A DNA stretch of 64,000 bases from Channa striata (Eukaryota > Chordata > Actinopteri > Anabantiformes > Channidae), in the NCBI GenBank assembly GCA_033026295.1, contig JAUPFM010000090.1, positions 62,001 through 126,000 on the forward strand, given 5' to 3'. The notes under the pieces were generated by a model. That model did no database searches and was not told the DNA's origin. It saw only the letters and a list, made by a program, of their open reading frames with translations. This document shows, piece by piece, positions 38,076 through 49,490 of the stretch; positions within the stretch are counted from its first letter, which is position 1, and each line of letters begins with the position of its first letter. Position numbers and translations under genes: made by a program.

Positions 38076-38190
38076 TTAAACATCCTTTATTCGTCACTGA
38101 GCACATATGCATTTGCACAAGTTACAGTGAAATTTGTCCTCTGCATTTAACCCATCCCTCTGGGGGGAGCAGTGAGCTGCCACTGGAGTC
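38076..38190. mobile_element. Fish-type dispersed repeat fragment
   Basis: Contains GTGAAATTTGTCCTCTGCAT and TTTAACCCATCCCTCTGGGG followed by GAGCAGTGAGCTGCCACTGG, a phrase common in fish interspersed repeats. Absent from the paralogous block at 44 kb, so it is an insertion. Confidence 0.55.
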
Positions 38191-38796
38191 GGGACGCAGG
38201 GCTTGTATCGGAGGGGCCCAGGTTAAAACGAATCGGGTCTAACGAGCAGAGTAGCAGAGTGTGAATTTAGTTTCTGTTGATCTTTGCTGATGTTTAATTG
38301 ACAGAGTCTATTGATGTTTGTCTGGGATTAACCTCCGTTTCCTGTCTGTCTCTGGGTGTTTGGGCATATTATCGTGTGACTTGTGTGGTGTCGAGAAACA
38401 AAGTTCTCCATAGGAATCACGACGCCACCTTCATTTCCTCATAGCCACAGTCGATACATAAAATGTAAATGTGCCGTTAGATTTTTGGAGTTTTTCTGAG
38501 ATTTAGTGAGACCAGAATCCTGGACTGATCTCAAACTGTTTCCTGAAAGAACTACTGTGCTGCTGGTTCTGGTTGAATGAGACACACATGTGTTTTTGTG
38601 TTATAGCGACTAGTAGTTCCTCATATGTCGGTTGAGTGTCGGTGAAGAAAACATGGCGCCGGTTAATACTCACTGTATAACGTACAAACACGTTCTATGG
38701 AGTCAGATTGGTAGTAAACATATAAACTGAAAATGGTTAAAAACTTTCTGATTCCTGTTTGTGCAGAAAAGAGAACAGTGGTTACATGACATATTG

Positions 38797-38834
<38 letters not shown>
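38797..38834. repeat. (GT)n microsatellite
   Basis: About 19 GT units after GGTTACATGACATATTGTT. Paralogous to 45104-45147. Confidence 0.9.
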
Positions 38835-38836
<2 letters not shown>

Positions 38837-39341
38837 CGGTGGCAGGAGTCACAGCGTTGGTTAGTCTGAGTTTCAGTCAAACAAAGTGAACCATCGTCTA
38901 CATGCTCGTGCTAATGAGCATTTTTTTCTCAATAGGCCAAATCAAACATGATTCAGTGTTGTCAAAGATAAAAGTTTCTCATTAAGTAAAACCCTTTTTC
39001 TTCCTCACTGTCAGTGACATAGTTTCCTCTGCAGGAACAAAAATGAAAAAATATGATTTGAAACAATGTACTAATAATGACAAATCTATAGTGGATGTTT
39101 TTGCAGTTTTAAGTATTTACAAACTATTTTTATTCATAAAGTTTCATAAAAAACAAACAAAGCTTAAAACACAGAGTTTCGAAACCACTTTAACAAGCTC
39201 CATCTTAAAAGGTCGTGGTTTAGTTCTCAGAGTTACATGTTGTGGCTTTACTGTCTGCAGACATTTGTCTGTCTGCTCTTTACCACAAAGTGTCAGGAAG
39301 AGACAAATGAAGAGCTGCACACGTTCTGTCTGCAGGAAGTC

Positions 39342-39467
39342 GCTGATGAGACTTTGTAGCAAACAGCTGCTATGAGTGATGGGATCAAAGTGCAGTAGAT
39401 CATGTCTGGAAATGGATCCATCACCTACCTGACACCTCACACCTCACATCTCATTCTCTGCTCACAG
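39342..39467 (+). repeat. Conserved pre-TM intron cassette, copy 5 (3' part)
   Basis: Only the last ~126 bp (from GCTGATGAGACTTTGTAGC) are present. The upstream part is replaced by unrelated sequence, marking a breakpoint at about 39341. Confidence 0.8.
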
Positions 39468-39658
39468 GGGGAGGAGCTGGACGCAGTGAGGATGGAGGAG
39501 ACAAGGATGGAGGAGACAAGGAAAAAGGCGACAAGGATGGACAAAACAAGAATGGAGGAAACAAGGGTGGACATGTTGGACTGGTGGTTTCTCTGTCAGT
39601 TTTTGTAATGCTTGTTGTTGGTTTGGTAATCTATAGAAAATCACCCGCCCGAACCTGA
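39468..39658 (+). pseudogene. Orphan stalk plus TM exon
   Basis: Read in phase 1 it gives GGAGRSED, about five GGDKD-type units (including GQNKN, GGNKG), the helix LVVSLSVFVMLVVGLVIY and RKSPART before TGA at 39656-39658. It is closest to the exon at 36193, and both are followed by the same GTGGAGACATGAGTGCATG-type 3' flank (36460 and 39715). With no V or signal exon upstream, it is probably a non-functional remnant, although an exon of this kind could in principle be reached by splicing from the gene at 34126. Confidence 0.62.
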
Positions 39659-41627
39659 ACCGAAAACTGAGTAGAACGTGGAGGAGAAGAAGGAGAAGGT
39701 GATGAACCCCCAGAGGAAACATGAGTGCATGTCTCAGAGGAGGAGTCTGAAGTAGAAATGGATGGAGGAATCAAACATGTTAATGTTAGACTGTCAGTTG
39801 TTGTTGATGTGATTGAGTATGAAAATTGAAATAAAAGTTCAGATTTTTTCGTTACACGAAAAAAACATGAAATAATTGTGACAATTGTCTTATTTTAACA
39901 ATAAGATTTAGAGTCAGTGTCTTCATGGCCACGTTGATGCACGTTTGTTCTGTGTTCCTGTTTAAATAAAGACAAGGGCTGTGATGAAAAGACTTGACCT
40001 GAGCTACATTCCCCGTTACTGAAATAAAAGTGTTCCCCCAACCCCCCCTCAAGATAAGGAACAGAAAACCTTTGTTCCTCTACACCCCCCACATCTGTTC
40101 CTAAGAATCACAGGCAGAATCCACATCTCCGGGTGGTACCCCAGCCATGAACGCTAATCTGCTGGGGACCATCCTTGGAGCCATCCCTTAAATGACACTT
40201 GTAAATTTTCCTTATCAGACTCAACCAGCAGACCAAAAGGGGAACAGATGGAATGGAATGTAAGAACTTTCCTTTGGAGGTCTAACTTTAGAAAAATAGA
40301 TACAGAGAATACAGAATTTCCGATGTGCATGTGATGTACACTGGTTATTATAGGCCGAAAATTCACATAGTTGTAAATTAGTTTTATCCAGGAATGACGA
40401 GACAGAGTAACACGGCTCAACCTTGCCATCCTTGGGTGGAGGTTATAAGTGCATCACAGAACGTACTCGTCTATAGAAAGAAATTAAACGGCATTAACTT
40501 GTTGTCTGAAAGTTAAAACGCAATCTCATATTCTTCAGTCAGTTCTGTACATTACACATGTTACATAATTATGCCTTGTATACACTCGCTCAGGTACGTA
40601 AACGTGATCATGTCATGCTTTATTATTTCAATGCTATGAGCTGTGAATTATGTCCAGATAATGTATGACTGAATAATGAATTGTTGCTGGTGTTATTACT
40701 GTATTATTAGCTATTAGACAAAGTAAATTCACTTCGTAATAAGCCTTCTCTTGGATTTTTCTTTGTTCGCGCCTTTTCTGCGCTCTCCTTCTCAGCCGCT
40801 CCTCTTTCTCGCCTCATCTTTGTTTTTTTACTTTACTTAGTCAACAAGCAATTTTGCTAAACTTTCCACTCATAATTTCTTTTGTTTGGCGAGACAAACT
40901 TTCTATATAGCCGCTATATACAAATAGAGAGACACTGGACAACGATTCTAGCTAAACTTCACTGAGATTTTTATTCAATATTCAATTTTCTTTTTGACTA
41001 TTTTGACTGAATTAGCTTGATTCAATATGTGGGCTCCAGCCTCTTTAGGCTAAATTAAACTGCAACTGAGACAACTGTTGATCCAAGTTGCCCAGCTGAC
41101 CAGGTGCCATCGATCAGGCCGCACAAACCCGAGCCGACTGTGAGACGGACAACCCTCGTTGTGGTGGTGATCCTACCCGATGCTAAGAACTACCTGCAGC
41201 AGCACAAGGCAAGACAAATGTCTCTCTTTATTTTATGGAGAGTCTGGTGTCTCCATAGTCGCTAAAATAAGGGAGCAATTCTAAAGGTGAACAGTAACTA
41301 CACTCCTTTCATCAGCCCCCAAATTATCACACACACTTGCAAACCTGGTTCATTCATCCGTTTACTTAGAATTGGTTATTTCATGTTTTTTTTGTCCATT
41401 AATTTATTACATTTATTTCATATATCAATATTCATACTTACATTTATCTATATTTTCTGTAGTTGTAGATTAATAAATAATTGAAAAGAGCTGGTTCTGT
41501 GTTCGTCTTTCTTAAGAGAAACAGACAAAGTCACTGAAACGGTAAAGAACTCATGACAGAGACTGATCTTGGGTCAAATTCTATTGTTTACTTAATTCTG
41601 GACCATCGGTGATTCAGGTAATATTTT
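39659..41627. other. Intergenic, no gene recognised
   Basis: 39720-39970 duplicates 36465-36700. From 40000 on the sequence is unique-looking, with no domain-bearing frame. Confidence 0.4.
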
Positions 41628-41705
41628 AATCATAGCTTGGTTCTTTAAGCTGAACCAAGCTATGATTGGTTATTATTGATATTAATGCTTTTGCATTAAT
41701 ATCAA
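41628..41705. repeat. Two back-to-back perfect hairpins
   Basis: First hairpin: arms AATCATAGCTTGGTTC (41628-41643) and its exact reverse complement (41652-41667), 8-base loop. Second: arms TTGATATTAATGC (41676-41688) and its exact reverse complement (41693-41705), loop TTTT. Both arms are fully paired. Confidence 0.85.
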
Positions 41706-44435
41706 ATTACACAAGTTGCAAAATTGCTACGGGGTCGTGCGGTGACCTCCCTCCACCTGGGGTAGCGTTAGGGTCCTGTTAGCCTGCTGCCGCACACCTC
41801 GCCACGGTGTGTCCGGCGCTACAATATGAAGCTGGAATATGATGAAATGTTGCAGTGATTTTTGGGAATCACCTTGTTACAGCTGCTCTCTGCTCCGAAA
41901 GAAAGAAAAAAAACAATTTTGATATCCATCAGTAAGAACATAGTCCACAGTCAAAATCTGACATTGAATGAAGTGAACAGTAATGACACACTGAAATAAT
42001 GATTACGATGACACTCCAGCCCCAAGACCTCCACAGTGAGGTCCACTCAGCGGTAAGTTGACATTTCGGGCACTTACAAACTTTTGTTTCACCGCATCAT
42101 CACTGACAGCTCTTATCGATGAGTGAAGGTGACTTTCTCATCTCTAAAACAGCGACCGTTGTGGGATTGTCGGCAGGAAGCAGCGCACGTACTGTGAAAA
42201 CTGCTTTTTACACTAGTTAGTGGATTCACACACTCAACGCTGGGACATTACTACAAAACAGCAAACGGACTAGTATAGTGAGTAGGTTCTGGTTCTGGAC
42301 GCAGCTCTGGTGTCGGTCACCTCCACGTTCCTCCTCCAGCAGACCACCGCTTAAAACAGAATATCGCACAGTGAGGGTCAATCTCAAACCGAAACAAGTT
42401 CCGCTGTGGCGACCGAGGAAGGGACACGACCAAAGCCGATCGAACAACTGACGATGGAGAATCTAGACATTTAGATGCAGCGATGGGCTTAGTGTAGTGG
42501 GACATCATGAGTCAATAACAGTGACTCGCTGTATTTTTCGAAACTGTAACTTACCGTTAGCACGTTAGCAGTAGCACGAATGTGCCTGTGTGTCACATGT
42601 TCTGTCCATGTCAGGAACTAGCACTTTTTGGTTCAGCTTGGTATTTCGGGGTTTTCTTGGTCCAGTTCTGTGGTTACGTAGTTTACAGCAACATCACCAC
42701 AATCTGGATCAGGTTATCTAGTCAAGTTAACAGGATAAATTTGGAAGAACTGCTAAGGTTTGTTGCAGTTTTTGTCAACTAAAGCGTTATAATTCCAATG
42801 TCTTTGTTGTTATTATTAAGATTATGACGGATATCCCACATCTTTGACAGTAAATATGTTGAACATCTGTTTAATTAAATATTACTGTGTATAGTCAGAT
42901 ATTTTTATATCATAGACAGTGAACCCAAAGTTGGTTGTCTCCACTGTTTAATAATCATATATAATGTTTTTTATTGACTTTTATTAAAATATAGATTTAT
43001 GAGATTTTTGGAAGTTTAATATTTATTTTAATATCATAATAAAAACAGCACTTTAACACTATTCTTTATATCGTTTGATGAGGTGTTTCTTTTTCCTCCA
43101 AATGAAATTAGAAATCAATTGACGGCACATCAGTCTTTTCCTCATTCTAACCGTGTAACACAGAATTATTAATCTGTCTCTGTGTTTATTTCTGCTCCAT
43201 CATCGTTAATGATAACGTGCTGTCACCTGCTGGCTTCTCCCTGTCTGTGCTCAGTCTGTTCACACAGGAGATAGGAGCAGTTTAAAAGTAACTCAGCTCA
43301 CAAGTTCACAATAAAACTCACGGAAATGATCAGAAAACGGGTGGTCCTGGTCCGTGTAGGCTGCTGCAGATGTTCTGTCAGACTGTGGTGTGAGCCCCCT
43401 CCTCTATGCAGCATCAAGAAAAACGAGGCCTCATGTCCGGTGCTGGACGGCCTGTCGTCTGTGGTGGAGCAACAGCAAAAGCAGATGCCCGTCCTGCTAC
43501 ATACCCCCCATTTTTTTTTTATCCAGGCTCAGGACCAGAACCAAGGCTGCTCCAGGTGGCTGGGTAGGGCCACACCTGGTCAGATGGGATTTGATCCTGC
43601 TGCCGTCTGTATCCCAAACCATCCGAGCTCACGTTTATTACAGGAAATGCAAACTGTGATGCTTTGTAGAAAGTCTATTCGCGACTGTACAACATCACCA
43701 ACTTACACAGAAACAACACAAAAAACACGTACAGACACGCAGCAGTGTCAGCTCTGAGACACAGTCCTTCCAGAGAAGCAATGAATATACAGTACGTATG
43801 AGTAGGTGGTGAGGATCATATTTTTTAATATTTAAAAATGTAAGTTTAAGGAATATGTACAATGTTCTCTAGTAAAATTTCTTCTTAACAGACGTGATTA
43901 TACTTTTTAAATTTTACAGCTCAGATGTTTAAATTCAGTAGACGTTCACAGTTTCCTGTTGTGTGGGGGCGTTTCCTTGTCACCTTATGTGACTTGTCAC
44001 TTTAGGTACAGTCGCGAATAGACTTTCGAGTAAAATAAAACGAGCTGTAAAGTCGTCGGGTTTAAAAAGCTAAAGCTAAAGCAAAACTAAAACTTTATGA
44101 TTTCCTCCAATAATGGAACCAGGTCAGTAACACAACAGTCTTTAACTGTAGGTGAGTATTTTCATTCAGAATAAGAGTCTTTGTTTGTGTGTGAATTTAG
44201 TTTCTGTTGATCTTTGCTGTTGTTTAATTGACAGAGTCTTCTGTCTTCAGAGTTTCCTGTCTGTCTCTGGGTGTGTGCGTTATCGCGTGACTTGTCACGT
44301 CACTTCCATCACAAAGTTTGAGTGCAGTGCGGAGTCAAAGAGAAAGAAACTTCTCAACAGGACGAGATCATCTAAAGTCTTCACCAAAACACTGATCTGA
44401 ACCAGCTAAAGACCTTCAAACTGTGGAGGGAGAAC
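41706..44435. other. Duplicated 5' flank of the three-V gene
   Basis: 41730-41990 matches 36740-37000. 43190-43270 (GATAACGTGCTGTCACCTGC) matches 55565-55640. 44024-44185 matches 37240-37400 and 55985-56160 (GAGCTGTAAAGTCGTC, CACAGTCTTTAACTGTAGGT). The 143-codon open frame at 43326-43757 has no recognisable domain. CACGTCACTTCC near 44295 carries an ETS core on the minus strand. Confidence 0.5.
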
Positions 44436-45103
44436 ATGTCGTCTTTGCAGTGGATCCTGTTCCTGAATCTGCTCACAGGTTTCTTGAGCAGCACCTCAAC
44501 TGACGGTAAACTGTCTCTGCATTATACCGGAAAACTCAGAGTCTTTGTTCGCTGAGCTCAGAGAAACTGGATTTTCTCTGATAATGTTCAGATTCAAGTT
44601 CTAGGAAGATTCACGTTTCAGGTTGTGAAGTTAGTTTATTGGAAAAAACTAAAACCCGCTTGATCGTCTTCAATTTGCGACGTCACCGTCTCTTTTTCGT
44701 TTCCGATCACGACTCCACCTTCACTTCCTCATAGCTACAGTCGATACATAAAATGTAAATGTGCCGTTAGATTTTTGGAGATTTTCAGAGATTTAGTGAG
44801 ACCAGAATCCTGGACTGATCTCAAACTGTTTCCTGAACCAACTACTGTGCTGCTGGTTCTGGTTGAAATGACACAGATGTGTTTTTGTGTAATGGCGACT
44901 AGTAGTTCCTCATATGTCGGTTTAGTGGTTGAGTGGTCGTGAAGAAAACATGGTGCCGCTTAATACTCACTGTATAACGTACGTACACGTTCTATGGAGT
45001 CAGATTGGTAGTAAACATATAAACATGAAAACTCAAAAAACGATTAAAAACTTTCTGATTCCTGTTTGTGTAGAAAAGAGAACAGTGGTTACATGACATA
45101 TTG

Positions 45104-45151
<48 letters not shown>

Positions 45152-47164
45152 TGTGAGTTTAGTGATTAAACACCGTCTGTGTTGATGTGAACACCATCCT
45201 TTTGTTAGTGAACCCAAACGCTCAAAGTCGACCTTGTGAACTGGTCTGGACTTTGGTCATTCAAACAGTGAAGGGGGGCAGGACCCGAACCCAGAAAAGT
45301 GGAACAGTTGTGAACTTCAGTATGATCCAGAATCAAGTTTCCATAAAGTCAGAAACTGAGTGTAGACACAGACTTTCAGCTTGAGATGAATTGGATGTGT
45401 CTGTGTAAACGTTCATCAGTGGTGGACAAATCGAAAGACACGAGTGTAAATTACATGAGCTGCATCTGCACTTGTCTTTAACCTATATAATGTCTGATAT
45501 GTATTATTATAATCTTTAAATATTGATGCTGCAGCCAGCCTGGATGTTTTTCAGTTCATGCTTCCTCCTTCTTTCTTCTGTGCAGCTGTGATGTGAGACA
45601 GGAAGTGACAATAAATCTCAACATTTGTTAAAAACTTAACAGCTCTGTTAACTTTATTGATCCCTGACGCTGTTTCAAATGTCTGAAATATAAAATCAGT
45701 ATTAGTTCAATATGCATTAAGCCACTAATGTGTTTAACACATTTGGATTTTGCGTGACATGAACATGTTTTACAACATCTGTTATTTAACATCATTTAAT
45801 GTGCTGTGATGAATTTAATTTCACACTTAAAATCACAAACATCCGAACATGTTTAGTCTGTGGATCTGTTAGAATGTCAAGTGATTAAAATAAAAATAAT
45901 TCTTGGTGAACTTTTTATTGATTTTTACTTTGTGTTTTTCTCTGGCAGAGAAAACGGCGACGCCTGGACATGACGTCACCCTTCAGTGTCAAGGTCCCAG
46001 AGATTCTGACCCACATGCTGTAGAGTTAAAGTGGATCAGACCAGACGTGAAGTCAGAGGGTTTTGTCTTCTACTTCAGAGACAGTCACATAAACGAAGAC
46101 TTCCAGCTCCCATCTTTTATTGGTCGAGTGGAGCTGATGGATCAAAGGATGAAGGAGGGAAACTTTGCTGTGGTTCTGAAGAACGTCACCATCGAAGACA
46201 CTGGAACATATGAGTGTCATGTAGGAAACAAAGGGAGCAGACCTCAGTCCATCAACACCATCAACCTCACAGTCAGACACTCAGGTGAGTGTGTTTGAAA
46301 ACTGCTTTAGTATTAAAGTATTTCCTAAAGACGTGTAACACTGACTTTTTCTGTCTTAATCTTTTTGTTTAAGAGATTCACGCAAAATCTGGAGACAACG
46401 TCATTCTTCACTGTCACGATCCCAGCAAACCCTCCATTTTAGTCCTAAGGTGGATCAGACCAGACCTGAAATCAGATGGATATGTTTACTTTCTCAGAGA
46501 AGGTCGCTCATACCATCAGTACCAACACCCAGATTTTCATGGTCGAGTGAAGCTGAGAGATCCAGAGATGAAGGATGGAAATTTTTCTGTGATTCTGAAA
46601 CATTTCAGCATCAGTGATACTGGAACATATGAGTGTCATGTTGGAGGGAACAACGCAGGAAGTGGCCATGAGATTGTCAACATCATTCAACTGAAGGTTG
46701 AAGCAGGTGAGTTTGACGTGAGCTCGTGTCTAGTCTGTTGATGTGAGGGTGGGGAGGTGTGTTAACTACTGTGCTCCCTGGAAATGGGCAGATTTACTTC
46801 ATCTCTCTGTGCCGTGTTTTTTCTTCTTCAGATCAAAGAAACATCACAGCTGAAGCTGGAGATAATGTGACTTTGCCATGTCAAGTTCCCAGAAACACCA
46901 CGATCTTAGTTGTTGAGTGGATCAGGCCTGATCTGGAACCAGAATATGTCTTCACGTATAAGAACGGGCAGCCTGTTCCAGACCATCAGCATCCATCTTT
47001 TAAGAACAGGGTGGAGCTGAAGGACGGTGGGATGAAAGACGGAAACCTGTCTGTGATTCTGAAGAAGATGACGATGGATGACACTGGAACATACGAGTGT
47101 CACGTCTACCAGAGTCAAAGAAACCACAGGATGAGCATCATCAACCTGAATGTTCATCAACCAG

Positions 47165-47229
<65 letters not shown>

Positions 47230-47641
47230 TGTGTGTGTGTGTGTGTTGAAGCTGCTTCCTGCTTGTCGGTGTGACAGTGAACGTCCCAGATCAGATGTGT
47301 GTGTTTCCTAAAGATGTTGCTGATGAGACTTTGTAGCAAACAGCTGCTATGAGTGATGGGATCAAAGTGCAGTAGATCATGTCTGGAAATGGATCCATCA
47401 CCTACCTGACACCTCACACCTCACATCTCATTCTCTGCTCACAGGGGGAGGAGCTGGACACACTGAGGAGGGAGGAAAGAAGGACGGACATGTTGGACTG
47501 ACAGTCAGTGTGACAGTTATTGTTCTGCTTGTTGTTGTCGTTGTTGGTTTTATCATTTATAGAAAAAGACTCAATCAGCAGAATCAACAACCTCCTGCTG
47601 GTGATGAACATGAGCTGCGAGATTTGAATCCTGAACCTTAA
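44436..47641 (+). CDS. Butyrophilin/MOG-like three-V membrane protein with alternative TM exon
   Basis: Five phase-1 exons: 44436-44505 (signal peptide MSSLQWILFLNLLTGFLSST), 45949-46284 (V1), 46374-46706 (V2), 46832-47164 (V3), 47445-47641 (stalk, TM, tail). Total 1269 nt, 422 residues. V1: LQCQGP, KWIRPDVKSEGFVFYF, DTGTYECHVG. V2: LHCHDP, RWIRPDLKSDGYVYFL, DTGTYECHVG. V3: LPCQVP, EWIRPDLEPEYVF, DTGTYECHVY. The stalk is short, one GGKKD unit after GGAGHTEE. The TM is VSVTVIVLLVVVVVGFIIY, then RKRLNQQNQQPPAGDEHE. V2 and V3 are closest to the two V exons at 287 and 785. The signal exon lies 1.4 kb upstream of V1 with a GT microsatellite between. Role inferred only as a leukocyte surface recognition molecule. 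Confidence 0.78.
45104..45147. repeat. (GT)n microsatellite
   Basis: About 22 GT units in intron 1 of the three-V gene. Same flank as the run at 38797. Confidence 0.9.
47165..47246. repeat. (GT)n microsatellite starting in a splice donor
   Basis: CCAG|GTGAGTGTGTG at the V3 exon end continues for about 40 GT units with one GA interruption near 47228. Confidence 0.9.
47246..47444 (+). repeat. Conserved pre-TM intron cassette, copy 6
   Basis: Same ~200-bp sequence as copies 1, 3 and 4, ending CTCACAG before the exon at 47445. Confidence 0.85.
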
Positions 47642-47762
47642 TGAAAATAAAAGAGGAGGACGAGGAACCACCAGTGGAGACATGAGTGTTTGTCTGAAGA
47701 GGAATTGATCCATCACCTACTTGACACCTAAAACTTCAGATCAGCTTCTGTTCTGACACCAG

Positions 47763-47938
47763 ATGCAGCTGGACAGACTGAGGACGGAGGAAACAAGGAC
47801 GTTAATGTTGGACTGTCAGTGTTTGCTGCTGCTGGTGTTGCTGTTACTTCCTTTGTGGCCTATAAAGAACATGGAGGAGTCACAGAAAACTCACATGGAG
47901 GAAAAAGGAAAAGCAGGAAAAACGGAGGAAGAAAGTGA
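47763..47938 (+). CDS. Second stalk plus TM exon of the three-V gene
   Basis: Acceptor CTGACACCAG ends at 47762. Phase 1 gives DAAGQTEDGGNKD, then the helix VGLSVFAAAGVAVTSFVAY, then KEHGGVTENSHGGKRKSRKN and TGA at 47936-47938. Because the V3 exon ends in phase 1, splicing to this exon instead of 47445 would give a 415-residue protein with a different membrane segment and a basic tail. Its second half is also the 3' half of the fused exon at 1907-2223. Confidence 0.6.
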
Positions 47939-49490
47939 AACTTGAACCTCTGGTCCTGCTGCTGATATATAAAAAACAAGTTATTTATATATATATATAT
48001 TTAAACTTACAAGAATTGTGAGAAAATGTCACATTTTGCCTCTTTTGCACCAAACTTCCTCCAGTTCAGCTGCTTCTCTGACTGTTACTCTGGTCAAAAT
48101 GAAAACCAGACTTTACCTTGAAGGTTTGGACAGACTCACATTTATTCCCTGTTCATTTGGTTTATGAAGGTGCTGACGGGTCGTAGATTTTCTTCTGTCT
48201 CGTGTGAACAGTCCTGCAGTTCGTTGATTCAGTGTCCTGGTCAGGAGATGCTCTTTGAGAATAGAGGATCTTTAAGATGAATCAACCTACTGCTGAAGAA
48301 ACACAAAGGTGTAAAATATCATGTTTTTTATCTGCTCATCAGCATGTGGAGTTTTCTGTGTTTTCCTCATTGTCAGTTGTTTTAAAAGCTGCTGACTGTG
48401 ATTTTTATTAGAAAGGAGGAAACAGAACTAATTCAAACTGTGGATTAATCCACATGAGATCTGTAATAACACAGTCAGCAACTCTCATGTCATGTTTTAT
48501 TAAAGCTGTGATGCACAGATGAGGCTAAGCTAATGTAAAATACAGTAAAAACCTACTTACAGACAGAGACTGTAGTAACTTTATCAGCTGTTAAAGTTCG
48601 ATTTTGTTCATCACTAAATTAAAACCAAACAAACCTCTGTAGAGATTTGACAATATGTAGACAATAAAACCTGCTGCTTCTTTAACTTGATGATGTTTTG
48701 AATATCAAATACCGTGAGAGAGAGAAAGATCTGATCAACAGAAACTAAGAACCTCTGCTGTATTTCTCGGTTCTTTTTTCAGGTATATTTTATTCCTAGC
48801 AGTGTGTTTTTCACTCTTCTCTTTGTGTTTGTCGCCTGATGCGTCACGACAGAGACTCACAGGAGTCGAATGTGAAAGTTTTTGGATTCAGGACGTTTCT
48901 AGTGACGTAAACATGTAGTTTCTCTAACAGTTTATGACTGAACACAGTTTAATCTGGATCCTGGACTCTGACACAGATCTGTACTTCAGCTTTTAGCTGT
49001 TTTACTTTTCTTTTCTCAACAACCATATTTTAATATCTGACTTAAAGCAGCTACTGAAAAACCTCCAAACTCAGTTTCTGATCAGTAGAAACATCTAGTC
49101 CCTGTCAGTGTCTCTATCACACCAGAAACGACAAACTGAACACGTGAAGTGAATCAACACGTCTTTAGTTCTGGGAATGTTCCACATTAGAAAGTGATTG
49201 TGTAAGAACAAACCAAGAACGAACCTGTTTTGTTTCCTTTCAGCTGCACTGACGTTGAATTTTAGCAAATGTTATTGTCTGAGCTCTTTTGCTGCAAAGA
49301 TCTTCATCTTAAAATTAACAGTTTTCATAGAGGTTTTAAATCTGTCCACATATGTGATGAAAAATCCAAGTGTGATTAAATTTTAATGGTAATTGTTTTG
49401 CTTAGCTGTGAGGTTGAATGATCTCAAGCTTCTTTACTGATCACACTCGAGGTTTCTGTGTTTGGGACCAGAGGTTGTCGATCTTTCCAC
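47939..49490. other. 3' flank of the three-V gene
   Basis: Direct duplicate of parts of 2290-2460 and 4800-5470, without the MITE-bearing DNA between them. 49245-49360 repeats 31675-31790. AT repeat (TA)n near 47985. No exon recognised. Confidence 0.5.

Larger units (their letters stand above)
36438..39467 (+). pseudogene. Remnant of a tandem V-set gene unit lacking signal and V exons
   Basis: 36740-37000 matches 41730-41990, 37195-37480 matches 44024-44185 and 55950-56215, and 38240-38830 matches the flanks of 44200-45130. The segment that in the 44-kb copy holds the signal-peptide exon (about 44300-44700) is missing, and no V exon lies before the TM exon at 39468. An inserted repeat occupies about 37480-38240. 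The unit therefore lost its coding exons but kept promoter-like and TM parts. Confidence 0.6.

Noticed and set aside
43326..43757. 143-codon open frame upstream of the three-V gene
   Set aside because: No recognisable domain, no paralogue among the duplicated flanks, and composition like random sequence.
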